Shown: positions 1 to 7,275 of the stretch, piece after piece | Numbering within the stretch: position 1 is the first letter of the stretch | Layout: each line of letters begins with the position of its first letter | Virus record (IMG/VR): IMGVR_UViG_3300009183_000322 | Coordinates: 1-26,481 of that record | Reading direction: 5' to 3' (one strand) | Origin: a virus | Length of the DNA: 26,481 bases | Notes under the pieces: generated by a model | What the model was told of the DNA's origin: nothing | Seen by the model: only the letters and a program-made list of their open reading frames with translations | The model's database searches: none | Translations under genes and position numbers: made by a program

Positions 1-66
1 ATTGTGGTTGTAACGATCATTGCTGGTCAATTGATTGTTGCTACCGCACCTAGAAGAAGGAGATAA
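1..66 (+). CDS. C-terminal end of an upstream gene (partial)
   Basis: Frame 1 is open from the first base to a TAA at 64-66. It encodes about 21 residues: a hydrophobic stretch (IVVVTIIAGQLIVATA) followed by a run of arginines. This looks like a C-terminal membrane helix with a basic cytoplasmic end. The strong Shine-Dalgarno of the next gene lies inside its last codons, which supports translational coupling. The rest is outside the window, so no function can be given. Confidence 0.5.
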   Translation: MVVVTIIAGQLIVATAPRRRR

Positions 67-67
67 A

Positions 68-244
68 ATGAAAAAGTTCAAAGAATGGGGCATGGCAGCC
101 CTAAACGAAAACTTTACATTCCTTGGCTTCTTTGTGGCCTGGGTAGTACTTGAAGGCAGCGCAAAGACGGTAGTAGGGTATGTAACCCTAGCATCGGTAG
201 CCATATGGTTTGCAACCATAGGAATACGTAAAGAAGACGAATAA
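68..244 (+). CDS. Small membrane protein of the lysis region
   Basis: A 58-residue protein starting at the ATG at 68, directly behind an excellent ribosome binding site (AGAAGGAGA, 53-61). A longer in-frame start at 35 would lie upstream of that site and is rejected. The protein has a short charged N-terminus, two hydrophobic segments (about residues 17-29 and 36-53) and a charged tail (RKEDE). Two helices, small size and position two genes before a CHAP endolysin fit a holin or accessory lysis membrane protein, but no family-specific motif is visible. The gene at 463 is an equally good holin candidate. Confidence 0.7.
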   Translation: MKKFKEWGMAALNENFTFLGFFVAWVVLEGSAKTVVGYVTLASVAIWFATIGIRKEDE

Positions 245-274
245 TACTATAAAACATTATTTTAATGTATAGTA
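245..274 (+). repeat. Interrupted inverted repeat overlapping a -10 box
   Basis: Arms TACTAT (245-250) and ATAGTA (269-274) enclose ACATTA (254-259) and TAATGT (263-268), a 12-bp dyad with a 3-nt bulge and a 3-nt loop. The right end overlaps the -10 box at 273-278. It could be an operator or a weak hairpin between genes. No T-run follows, so a classical terminator is unlikely. Confidence 0.45.
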
Positions 275-278
275 TAAT
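273..278 (+). promoter_or_regulatory. -10 box (TATAAT) of a leaderless promoter
   Basis: A perfect TATAAT lies 6 nt before the ATG at 285, so transcription should start at or next to the start codon. No good -35 is seen at the expected distance, and there is no Shine-Dalgarno before the ATG. Confidence 0.6.
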
Positions 279-284
279 ATTAAT

Positions 285-470
285 ATGAGAAAGTTGACCT
301 CAGCCCTACTTTGCGGTATACTTGTAATAAGCCTTTCTGCTTGTTCAAGTCGCTACAGGTATGCCTGTCAAGACCCAGCAAACTGGAAAGAAACAAAGTG
401 CATTCCGCCAGAGTGTGAAGCAAGCGGAGTGTGCACAAAAGATTTAGTAAAGGAAACTGACAATGGGTAA
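285..470 (+). CDS. Small lipoprotein
   Basis: A 61-residue protein with a classical lipoprotein signal: basic N-terminus (MRK), hydrophobic core and lipobox LSAC, which predicts lipidation at Cys20. The mature part is short (about 42 residues) and has four further cysteines (Cys28, 39, 44 and 50) in a Pro-rich segment (CIPPECEASGVC), so two disulfides are possible outside the membrane. It overlaps the next gene by 8 nt. An Rz1-like spanin role would be odd for a single-membrane host. A lysis accessory or surface lipoprotein is a guess from position. Confidence 0.75.
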   Translation: MRKLTSALLCGILVISLSACSSRYRYACQDPANWKETKCIPPECEASGVCTKDLVKETDNG

Positions 471-867
471 ACGTAGAACGCAAGCAGAACTAGATGGTTT
501 ATTAAAGTTTGTATTAGGTCTTACTTTAGGAGCAATTTTATTCTTTACAACAATGGGTATTTTATATGCCCTCGTTTTTGTTGAGCAACCACTAACTGGT
601 CAATCTGAAAACGACAAAATGTTTTTTAATGTTTTGGGTAGCGTAGCAACTTTTATTACTGGAACGCTTGCAGGTATTTTAATTGGTCAGTCTGGTGCAA
701 AAGATATTATGGATGCACAGTTGTCTAATAAAGAAATGGATTCTAAAAATACATTAGCAGATAAAAAACTTGAATCAGAAATTGACGAAGCAAAGGCACG
801 GAGATTAAATAAACCTGACGGCGCAATGCCAGAAGAACAACCAGTCGATACAGATTGGGATAAATAA
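463..867 (+). CDS. Putative holin, two membrane helices and coiled-coil tail
   Basis: A 134-residue protein. After a basic N-terminus there are two hydrophobic segments (about residues 15-40 and 53-75), then a highly charged helical region (about 78-115) with coiled-coil character and an acidic tail. It ends one base into the start codon of the CHAP endolysin (TAATG), so the two are translationally coupled. The topology and the immediate endolysin partner make a holin the best guess. No recognised holin family signature is visible, and the membrane protein at 68 is an alternative. Confidence 0.7.
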   Translation: MGKRRTQAELDGLLKFVLGLTLGAILFFTTMGILYALVFVEQPLTGQSENDKMFFNVLGSVATFITGTLAGILIGQSGAKDIMDAQLSNKEMDSKNTLADKKLESEIDEAKARRLNKPDGAMPEEQPVDTDWDK

Positions 868-1454
868 TGGCGGAGCAAGGTACAGCAGCACGACTTATTG
901 AAGTTGCCCAAGCCGAAGTAGGAACTGTTGAAGGTCCTAAAGATAATGAAACAAAGTATGGAGCATATACTAAAGCCAATTTCCAACCATGGTGCGGATC
1001 TTTTGTAAATTGGTGCGGGAATGAAGCAGGAGTAAAAATTCCTAATACTGTTTACACTCCTGGTGGCGCAGCAGCATTTAAAAAGTCTGGTCAATGGATT
1101 GACGTAGATGTTGCAGATCCAGAGCCAGGAGATATTGCATACTTTGATTTCCCATCTGACGGGGTAGATAGAATATCCCATGTAGCAATTGTTGTTAAAG
1201 ATAATGAAGATGGAACAGTCTGGTGTGTTGAAGGAAATACTTCAGGAGATCCGAAAGGTAGTCAACGTAATGGTGGAGAGGTTTGTAAAAAACTTCGTGC
1301 TTACAAGAAAAATAAAAAAGGAATTCTTATTTCTATTGTGGGTTTTGGCAGGCCTAAATTTGGTGCCTCTGCATCAAAAACACCAGCAGCCCCTGTAAAA
1401 AAGGGTACTGCTAAACCAAAAACATGCTCAGCGTGTGGGCAAACCATTAAATAA
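867..1454 (+). CDS. CHAP-domain endolysin
   Basis: A 195-residue cell-wall hydrolase with a CHAP (NlpC/P60-type) amidase/peptidase fold. The catalytic Cys is Cys43 in PWCGSFVNWC, the His is His105 in RISHVAIV, and the third residue is probably Glu122 in CVEGN. Such enzymes cut peptide or amide bonds in peptidoglycan at the end of infection. The C-terminus is a Lys/Pro/Ala linker followed by a CSACGQ knuckle (Cys187 and Cys190). That could be half of a zinc ribbon or a wall-binding tail, and it lacks a second Cys pair. There is no signal peptide, so export would need the holin encoded just upstream. Confidence 0.9.
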   Translation: MAEQGTAARLIEVAQAEVGTVEGPKDNETKYGAYTKANFQPWCGSFVNWCGNEAGVKIPNTVYTPGGAAAFKKSGQWIDVDVADPEPGDIAYFDFPSDGVDRISHVAIVVKDNEDGTVWCVEGNTSGDPKGSQRNGGEVCKKLRAYKKNKKGILISIVGFGRPKFGASASKTPAAPVKKGTAKPKTCSACGQTIK

Positions 1455-1460
1455 TAGTAG

Positions 1461-1488
1461 TTGACAAGCAAAAATTTTTTGGTATACT
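1461..1488 (+). promoter_or_regulatory. Sigma70-type promoter for the proteasome-like gene
   Basis: TTGACA at 1461-1466, a 16-bp spacer and TATACT at 1483-1488. Transcription should begin near 1495, leaving a leader of about 20 nt with GAGAGGA before the ATG at 1516. It sits in the gap after the endolysin and should start a new transcript. Confidence 0.75.
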
Positions 1489-1499
1489 TAAATATACCA
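1480..1499 (+). repeat. Inverted repeat over the -10 box, possible operator
   Basis: TGGTATA (1480-1486) and TATACCA (1493-1499) form a perfect 7-bp dyad with a 6-bp spacer. It covers the -10 box and the expected transcription start. A repressor dimer bound here would block the promoter. Confidence 0.5.
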
Positions 1500-1515
1500 G
1501 TTTGAGAGGATTCCT

Positions 1516-2037
1516 ATGACCATTATTGCCGTTGTTAAACAAGATGGTAAAGTTTTTATGGCAGGGGATCGTGGCGCTTCCGATGATGATAATATAATGT
1601 CTATTGTTGCCCCCAAAGTTTGGAAAACTGGCCCGTATCTTTTTGGATATGCTGGAACTATGGATGGCGAAAGAATTAGACATAACTTTAAGCCACCACT
1701 ACCAGAAGGAAATTTAGATAAATTTATGTATACTAAATTTATTAAATCATTAAGAAAGTTTTATGAAGAGTGGTGGGTAGACACAACCAAAGACGCAGAT
1801 TTTGGAATGATAGTCTGTATTCGTGGAAGAATATTTGAGCACAATGCAATTGATATGTCATTAACAGAATATCAACAACCATTTTTATGTATGGGTTCTG
1901 GCTCTGCGTATGCATATGGGTCCTTATACTCAACACAAAAACAAAAAAATCCTAGAAATAGAGTAAGGCAAGCAGTTGCATCAGCAATAGAATACTCCCC
2001 TTCATGTAAAGGGCCAATAGATACGGTGAGTGCATAA
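1516..2037 (+). CDS. HslV/proteasome-beta-like Ntn hydrolase
   Basis: A 173-residue protein that starts Met-Thr-Ile-Ile-Ala. Removal of the initiator Met would expose Thr as the N-terminal nucleophile. The HslV catalytic set is conserved at the expected spacing: Thr2, Asp18 in AGDRG and Lys34 in APKVWK, matching Thr1, Asp17 and Lys33 of HslV. The later GSGSAYAYGSLY segment matches the conserved GSG region of the family. Length fits HslV (about 175). No HslU/AAA+ unloader is seen nearby. It may self-assemble and process phage proteins, or use or interfere with a host proteolytic system; neither is shown. It has its own promoter and overlaps the next gene by 1 nt. Confidence 0.85.
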   Translation: MTIIAVVKQDGKVFMAGDRGASDDDNIMSIVAPKVWKTGPYLFGYAGTMDGERIRHNFKPPLPEGNLDKFMYTKFIKSLRKFYEEWWVDTTKDADFGMIVCIRGRIFEHNAIDMSLTEYQQPFLCMGSGSAYAYGSLYSTQKQKNPRNRVRQAVASAIEYSPSCKGPIDTVSA

Positions 2038-2243
2038 TGAATAACATGTTTGAAGAAGAGCAAGAAGAACTTTCTAATATTCAGGAGTTTGACATTTGGC
2101 TAGAAAATGGAATTAACAGAAAGTGGATTACTCCACCATTTTGCAATACGCATGAAGGAGATCCATATATGACAGAAGAGGAACAACAGGAGTGGGAGGA
2201 TGGCGGAGATCCTTGCCAGGTTGTATTAAAGATAATTAATTAA
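2037..2243 (+). CDS. Small acidic protein, unknown function
   Basis: A 68-residue, strongly acidic protein whose ATG overlaps the stop of the proteasome-like gene (TAATG), so the two are probably co-translated. It has a central WITPPFCNTHEG segment and a Glu-rich region (TEEEQQEWEDGGDPC) with two Cys and one His. I do not recognise a family. Coupling to the protease gene makes a partner or substrate role possible. Confidence 0.75.
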   Translation: MNNMFEEEQEELSNIQEFDIWLENGINRKWITPPFCNTHEGDPYMTEEEQQEWEDGGDPCQVVLKIIN

Positions 2244-2244
2244 T

Positions 2245-3678
2245 ATGATAATTTTAGGTATTAACGAAACATCCCACGATGCATCTGTGTCTTTAATTGA
2301 CAATAATAAAATATTATTTGCGGGTCATTCAGAAAGATACAGCAAGCAAAAAAATGATTGGTATGTAAACAATGATTTAATTAAAGACGCATTGTCATAT
2401 GGAAAACCAGACTACATAGCCTATTACGAAAAGCCACTTTTAAAAAAAACAAGGCTTGTATTAAATGGTGGCTTGGGAGATTGGAAACCAAAGTTTAATA
2501 TAGAGAACGTTCCAAGGGTATCATTTAAACATCATTATTCTCACGCAGCAGCAGGATATTTTACAAGCACCTTTGATGATGCCGTAATAGTTGTTTTAGA
2601 TTCCATCGGTGAATTTAATACGTCAACAATTTGGACTGGAGAAGGTTCTAAAATAACATTAAAAGAAAAGCACAACTATCCATTTAGTTTTGGTCTATTC
2701 TATTCCGCATTTACACAGTTGATTGGCCTAATGCCAAACCAAGAAGAGTATATTATGATGGGCATGGCAGCGTATGGTGATTCAAAAAAATACTATAAAA
2801 AAGTTAATGACTATTTCCCATCAATAAAAAAACAAAAATATAACTTTCACAAAGGAATTACAGACTGGGGCTGGGTTAAAACAGAACAAGATAAATTTGA
2901 TATTGCTGCAGCAGTGCAGGATGTATATAAAAATAGACTGACTGAGTTTATGCAACACGCACAAAAAATTACTGGCAAATATAATTTAGTCTTTATGGGT
3001 GGGTGCGCTTTAAACTCTTCAGCAAATACAGAGTTGTGGAATATTTTTGACGATATATGGATTATGCCTAATCCTGGAGATGCTGGGTCATCTCTTGGAG
3101 CAGCAGCAGCGCTTTATGGTAAACATTTAAACTGGGAAACTCCATACCTTGGCTATGATTTAGGAGGTAAATATCCAGTCAATGAAATTGTCAAGGGTAT
3201 ATTAAAAGATAAAATTGTAGCGGTAGCAACAGGAAGAGCAGAATACGGACCAAGAGCATTAGGCAATAGAAGTATACTTGCCGACCCAAGAGATCCTAAT
3301 ATAAAAGATAGAGTTAACTTAATAAAGCAACGTGAGCCATTTAGGCCGTTTGCCCCAGTTGTCATGGAAGAATGTGCAGATAAATGGTTTGATATGGATT
3401 TTACTAGTCCATATATGCAGTACACAGTAAAATGTCTTCAGCCAGAAAAGATCCCGTCAGTTGTTCATGCTGATGGAACCTCTAGAGTACAGACAGTTAA
3501 TCGCAACCAACATAGGGATCTTTGGAGAGTTTTAAATAAGTTTTATTTAGAAACTGGTGTGCCAGTTCTATTAAATACAAGTTTAAATATTAAGGGCCAG
3601 CCCTTGCTAAATGATGAAAAAGATATAGAACTTTGGGAAAAAACTTATAATCATAAAATTATAGTAGGTTTAATATGA
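2245..3678 (+). CDS. NodU/CmcH-type carbamoyltransferase
   Basis: A 477-residue enzyme that probably transfers a carbamoyl group from carbamoyl phosphate, via carbamoyl-adenylate, onto a hydroxyl, usually of a sugar. The N-terminal Kae1-like domain has LGINETSHDAS (His11) and the metal-binding HHYSHAAAG motif (His96, His97, His100), then LDSIGE. MGGCALNSS follows mid-protein. The C-terminal carbamoyltransferase domain has GRAEYGPRALGNRS, REPFRPFAPVV and LLNTSLNIKGQP. It is shorter than the usual 550-600 residues. It leads a run of overlapping genes and ends in an ATGA overlap with the next gene. The target is probably a phage-made glycan or a phage structural protein. Confidence 0.92.
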   Translation: MIILGINETSHDASVSLIDNNKILFAGHSERYSKQKNDWYVNNDLIKDALSYGKPDYIAYYEKPLLKKTRLVLNGGLGDWKPKFNIENVPRVSFKHHYSHAAAGYFTSTFDDAVIVVLDSIGEFNTSTIWTGEGSKITLKEKHNYPFSFGLFYSAFTQLIGLMPNQEEYIMMGMAAYGDSKKYYKKVNDYFPSIKKQKYNFHKGITDWGWVKTEQDKFDIAAAVQDVYKNRLTEFMQHAQKITGKYNLVFMGGCALNSSANTELWNIFDDIWIMPNPGDAGSSLGAAAALYGKHLNWETPYLGYDLGGKYPVNEIVKGILKDKIVAVATGRAEYGPRALGNRSILADPRDPNIKDRVNLIKQREPFRPFAPVVMEECADKWFDMDFTSPYMQYTVKCLQPEKIPSVVHADGTSRVQTVNRNQHRDLWRVLNKFYLETGVPVLLNTSLNIKGQPLLNDEKDIELWEKTYNHKIIVGLI

Positions 3679-4313
3679 ATAATTTTGATTTTAATATTTG
3701 GGAAAATTCTACAAAAAAATCATTTGTTTTTATTAATAAAAGATCTAATATAAAGAATGACTGGTTAGACTATGATGAAATTTTAAAAACAGAGTATAAA
3801 GATTCAATTATAAAGCCAATCAATAAATATATGTATAAATTATCGTCACCACCGAGATTGGTTTCGATTATAGACAACACAGTTACGTTGTGTCAAGAAA
3901 ACTTTGCAGAGGTTTTTTTGCTAGAAAAAAATAGTAAACTAGATGCCATAGAAAAAATACACATGAGACAGTTTTATAAATATGGAGAAAAAACTATAGA
4001 AAATAAAGAATGTTTTAGCGAAATTTTTAGATGGGCAATGACCTGGTTTATTGATTGCGATGGGATTGAAATCGACATTTCCAGACCAGAGGACTCTCCA
4101 TTTTATTTTTATGAGGAAAAATATATTTCTAGCAAAGAAAATTCAGATATTGTTGATCCAAAAATGCTACTTTTTCAATTTAAAAACAAAGGCTCACACA
4201 TGAAGCCAGACGGGTATGGTAGAATTAAAAGAGGGCAACCAGCCTACTTCATTACTTTTACCGCAGAGAATAATGTTGTAGCAAGAATTAAGGAGTTTTA
4301 TGGCAAAGATTAA
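3675..4313 (+). CDS. Unknown protein in the modification operon
   Basis: A 212-residue soluble protein that I do not recognise. Its ATG overlaps the carbamoyltransferase stop (ATGA) and its end overlaps the next start by 14 nt, so it is firmly in the operon. Visible features are a Trp-rich segment (FRWAMTWFIDCDGIEID, about residues 117-133), an acidic loop (SRPEDSPFYFYEE) and a C-terminal YGRIKRGQPAYFITF stretch. There is no signal peptide or membrane segment. Context suggests a role in sugar or protein decoration, or an accessory subunit of the carbamoyltransferase. Confidence 0.85.
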   Translation: MNNFDFNIWENSTKKSFVFINKRSNIKNDWLDYDEILKTEYKDSIIKPINKYMYKLSSPPRLVSIIDNTVTLCQENFAEVFLLEKNSKLDAIEKIHMRQFYKYGEKTIENKECFSEIFRWAMTWFIDCDGIEIDISRPEDSPFYFYEEKYISSKENSDIVDPKMLLFQFKNKGSHMKPDGYGRIKRGQPAYFITFTAENNVVARIKEFYGKD

Positions 4314-5028
4314 ATTTTATCCTTTTAGTAAAGAGACTCAGGCAATGTCTCCTGAGCCAACTCCCGCATCTAAAAATATTCCAGAGTGGTACAAAAAACA
4401 ACCAGCATACGGCACATCAGATGAAGAACAAATGTTAAAAACTGGAGGAAGTGCATCAACAGTAAAAAGATGCATGCCAATATTTGATATTATTAATAGT
4501 GGATATATTATATACATTCCTTGTGATATATATGTGGATGCAACAGATCCAAATAAACTAAAGTGGTCTGTGCCATCTTTTGCTAGTCAGGTAAAGCGAG
4601 AGTTAGTTTCTTCTCATGCTCCAGAGCAGGTATCTCACTACCCACTAAATGAAAAACAATATCATAAAGAAATTTTTAGAATTATGCCATTTTGGTCTGT
4701 TGGAACAGAAAAAGGCTATAGCACTTTATTTACTCATCCTTTTCACTCAGATGAATTACCATTTAGAACATTTGGTGGAGTAGTAGATACAGATAAATTC
4801 ATTACAGATGGTCACTTTTCAATACAACTAGAAAAAGGATTTAAAGGAGTTTTAGAGAGAGGAACTCCACTAGTTCAGGTCATTCCATTTAAAAGAGATA
4901 GTTATTCTATGGAGTTAGTTGATGTTGAGGAATCTAACAAAATTTTATTGTCTCAAAGACTTTTAATAAGAAGTAAATTTAAAAACTTTTATAGAAATAA
5001 TTTAAGGGTTGCAAAAGATTACAAATGA
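4300..5028 (+). CDS. Uncharacterised phage family protein, copy 1
   Basis: A 242-residue protein behind a good Shine-Dalgarno (AAGGAG, 4290-4295). It is a paralogue of the next gene. Both share an N-terminal PxPAxxxIPEWYKxxxxYG motif, a K-K/R-C-M/I-P-x-F-D-x-x-x-S-G-Y segment, a central GYSxLxTHPxxxxxLPFxTxxGVVDxD block and a late KGTPxxQxxPFKRDSxxxE block. The dense Trp, Tyr and Pro motifs suggest a conserved fold with a binding cleft. It resembles an unnamed family common in phages (perhaps DUF6065, from memory only). No function is known to me. Confidence 0.88.
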   Translation: MAKIKFYPFSKETQAMSPEPTPASKNIPEWYKKQPAYGTSDEEQMLKTGGSASTVKRCMPIFDIINSGYIIYIPCDIYVDATDPNKLKWSVPSFASQVKRELVSSHAPEQVSHYPLNEKQYHKEIFRIMPFWSVGTEKGYSTLFTHPFHSDELPFRTFGGVVDTDKFITDGHFSIQLEKGFKGVLERGTPLVQVIPFKRDSYSMELVDVEESNKILLSQRLLIRSKFKNFYRNNLRVAKDYK

Positions 5029-5753
5029 TTAAAAATAAAAAACTAACCTTTATTCCAACAATTCAAGACTTTGAAAATAAACTAATACCTCCTGTGCCAG
5101 CAATCTCTCAAGTACCAGAGTGGTATAAAAGTTTATCTTTATACGGGCCAACAAATAGTGAAAAAAATTTAAATCCAATAAACCATGTAGGGACAGATGG
5201 AACTTTTGTTGCAACAAAAAAATGTATTCCTTTTTTTGACGCACTAACATCTGGCTATTATTATTTATTAGAAGACGACCTTCATGTAAGTCAAAATGAG
5301 CACGGGTATCCAAAATTAACATGGAATGGAGATGTTATGTTAATTGACAAGAGACCCACCCTTGAGGTTCCAATCCCAGGAGATTGTCACCCAGTACATT
5401 TTGGAGTAAGGATGAATTGGTTTTATAGAACACCTCCAGGATACTCTGTATTAGTAACACACCCAATGAATAGGTATGATCTACCATTTTATACTCTTTC
5501 TGGAGTTGTAGACTCAGACTCTTGGGGCTTGCCAGTATTTTTTTCTTTTTTTGTAAAAAGAAACTTTATAGGAACTATTCCAAAAGGTACGCCAGTTATG
5601 CAATTTTTTCCTTTTAAAAGAGACTCTTGGGAAATAGAGGTTGACGATAGCAATGAGATTATTGAAGAAGAAGAATTTAAAGCAGAAAATAGAAGAACAA
5701 TAGTTACTGGATATTATAAAAAAGATATTTGGAAAAGGAAAAATTTTAAATAA
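5025..5753 (+). CDS. Uncharacterised phage family protein, copy 2
   Basis: A 242-residue paralogue of the preceding gene, with an ATGA overlap to it. It keeps VPEWYKSLSLYG, KKCIPFFDALTSGYYY, GYSVLVTHPMNRYDLPFYT and GTPVMQFFPFKRDSWE. It differs in the middle (about residues 85-125). Equal length and conserved blocks suggest tandem duplication followed by specialisation, perhaps as a heterodimer. It lies between the carbamoyltransferase and the glycosyltransferase. Confidence 0.88.
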   Translation: MIKNKKLTFIPTIQDFENKLIPPVPAISQVPEWYKSLSLYGPTNSEKNLNPINHVGTDGTFVATKKCIPFFDALTSGYYYLLEDDLHVSQNEHGYPKLTWNGDVMLIDKRPTLEVPIPGDCHPVHFGVRMNWFYRTPPGYSVLVTHPMNRYDLPFYTLSGVVDSDSWGLPVFFSFFVKRNFIGTIPKGTPVMQFFPFKRDSWEIEVDDSNEIIEEEEFKAENRRTIVTGYYKKDIWKRKNFK

Positions 5754-6686
5754 ATGGTAGACAATACAAATACTAAAAAAGAATGGGATAGCATTAATGT
5801 TGTAATGTATTCTTATAAAACTAAAGATGCTATAGATACATTGTCAGATTTAATGAAAAAAGTATCTGGCGATGTTTTTATTTTTATTCACTGGCATGAT
5901 CAAAATGCAATAGATAGATCAAAACTTCTTGAAGACCTGGTTAATTCCTATGAAAACTGTAACGGAGACTATTTCCATATTAACTGGGACAATAATGAAG
6001 GCGCTGTTGATTATAAAGATAATAGATTAAAGGCAACTGTTGGGGGCAAATATCACATGACGATAACGCCAGGAACAACATTATTTCAAAATTGGGATAC
6101 TGAGTTTATAAATTATGTAAAAGATAAAAATGTTGTTATTTCTGGAAATAAACAAGTAGCGCTTGATAACTCAAAAATTTTTTATGTAAACAAAACATTT
6201 AGCAATATATCAAACTATACAGTTACTAACTATATAGATAGAAATTTAATATTTGGAAACGTGATTATGATGAAAAATAGTAAACTTGGAGAGTATAATT
6301 TTCCAGGATGGCTAAAATATCATGGAGAAGAAGAAGTTTTATCTTTACAATATTGCAAAGATGACATAGAAATAGTTGCTGCTCCAACAAACCTGGTATA
6401 TATAAGTGAATATAGCACTCTTACCGATTTTAATTATTATGTACCATTTTCTAAATATCACAATTACAATCAGGTCATAAAATTATTTAAAACAGGAGCA
6501 AATGAGATGATAGGTAATCTAGGAAAAGATTTTGTAAAAAAGTTTTATGAAAAAAATAATTTTAATTTTTCAAGTTTGCATTGGTTGCCATTTTATGCAA
6601 ATGATGTTTCTTATAAAATTAGCGAGACATCTTACGATAGATTGGGCGGAAGAAGATTTATTAAACAATATAAAGAGGTGGAATAG
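5754..6686 (+). CDS. GT60-like (Skp1 GlcNAc-transferase type) glycosyltransferase
   Basis: A 310-residue GT-A-like glycosyltransferase. It begins with INVVMYSYKTKDAIDTLSDL and SGDVFIFIHWHDQ, like the first Rossmann half of the family. The KYHMTITPGTTLFQNWDTEFI region aligns with the family block whose consensus is roughly YxLQIDSHMRFxxxWD. The later YHGEEEVLSLQYCKD segment matches the GEE catalytic region. The metal-binding D-S-H of GT60 enzymes reads T-P-G here, so metal use or activity may differ. GT60 enzymes add GlcNAc to hydroxyproline in eukaryotic Skp1. Its stop lies one base before the start of a prolyl-hydroxylase-like oxygenase. The family call is by motif memory only. Confidence 0.68.
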   Translation: MVDNTNTKKEWDSINVVMYSYKTKDAIDTLSDLMKKVSGDVFIFIHWHDQNAIDRSKLLEDLVNSYENCNGDYFHINWDNNEGAVDYKDNRLKATVGGKYHMTITPGTTLFQNWDTEFINYVKDKNVVISGNKQVALDNSKIFYVNKTFSNISNYTVTNYIDRNLIFGNVIMMKNSKLGEYNFPGWLKYHGEEEVLSLQYCKDDIEIVAAPTNLVYISEYSTLTDFNYYVPFSKYHNYNQVIKLFKTGANEMIGNLGKDFVKKFYEKNNFNFSSLHWLPFYANDVSYKISETSYDRLGGRRFIKQYKEVE

Positions 6687-6687
6687 T

Positions 6688-7236
6688 ATGCATAGAATTT
6701 CTGTTATTGAAGATTTTATTCAAGAAGAAGATGCTTTAAAATTAATTTCAGAGATGAACAATCCCTCTGAAACAAACCCTTATCCAGAGTATTATAAAAA
6801 AAGATATGGAGGTACTGCGCTTCCTTATAACGATAGTGTAATGAATATTTTAATTAAGTACGGGCACAAAACTAACAACATTCATAAATCATTAAATGGA
6901 TATTTAAACAATATATATGTATTTAAGGCATTCGGATCCCACTGGACCGCTGGAACTAAAGGTGATTTACATATAGACGCCCAAGGCCCAGAGCCATTTA
7001 TTGAGTGGAGCACTATAATGTATCTTAATGATCCCTCAGAATATCAAGGTGGAGAAATTTATTTCCCTAATCAAGGATTTACCTATAAACCTAAAAAATT
7101 TTCTGCTGTGTTTTTCCCTAGCGCTGGAACAGAATATATTCATGGAATAACAGAGATTGAGTCTGGACATAGGTATACTGCTCTTTATATGCATACATCG
7201 TTAAAACAATATTCAGATCCAGATTTTTTAAAATAA
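6688..7236 (+). CDS. Fe(II)/2OG oxygenase, prolyl-4-hydroxylase type (1)
   Basis: A 182-residue oxygenase. The start at 6688 has a Shine-Dalgarno (AAAGAGGTGG) and follows the previous stop. A longer in-frame start at 6547 lies inside the upstream gene and is rejected. The double-stranded beta-helix motifs are present: iron ligands His95 and Asp97 (LHID), the conserved YQGGEIYFP turn, distal His152 (EYIHGITE) and the 2OG-binding Arg162 (GHRYTAL). Members hydroxylate prolines or other residues with O2 and 2-oxoglutarate. It directly follows the GT60-like gene, so it may create the hydroxyl which that enzyme glycosylates. Confidence 0.92.
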   Translation: MHRISVIEDFIQEEDALKLISEMNNPSETNPYPEYYKKRYGGTALPYNDSVMNILIKYGHKTNNIHKSLNGYLNNIYVFKAFGSHWTAGTKGDLHIDAQGPEPFIEWSTIMYLNDPSEYQGGEIYFPNQGFTYKPKKFSAVFFPSAGTEYIHGITEIESGHRYTALYMHTSLKQYSDPDFLK

Positions 7237-7238
7237 AC

Positions 7239-7267
7239 TTGTCAAATTAGGGCGTAAGTGATAAACT
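7239..7267 (+). promoter_or_regulatory. Probable promoter of the tRNA cluster
   Basis: TTGTCA at 7239-7244, a 17-bp spacer and TAAACT at 7262-7267. The predicted start at about 7274 is right at the 5' end of tRNA-Asn. The -10 is not perfect. Confidence 0.45.
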
Positions 7268-7275
7268 TATTACAT

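Noticed and set aside
687-1181. 164-codon minus-strand frame
   Set aside because: It lies antisense to the holin-like gene and endolysin, whose motifs are clear. It has no promoter or ribosome binding site.
4300-5753. Tandem genes as one gene split by a frameshift
   Set aside because: Each copy is full length with the same conserved blocks in order, so they are two paralogues.
6547-6687. N-terminal extension of oxygenase 1
   Set aside because: It overlaps the end of the GT60-like gene in another frame, and a Shine-Dalgarno marks 6688 as the start.
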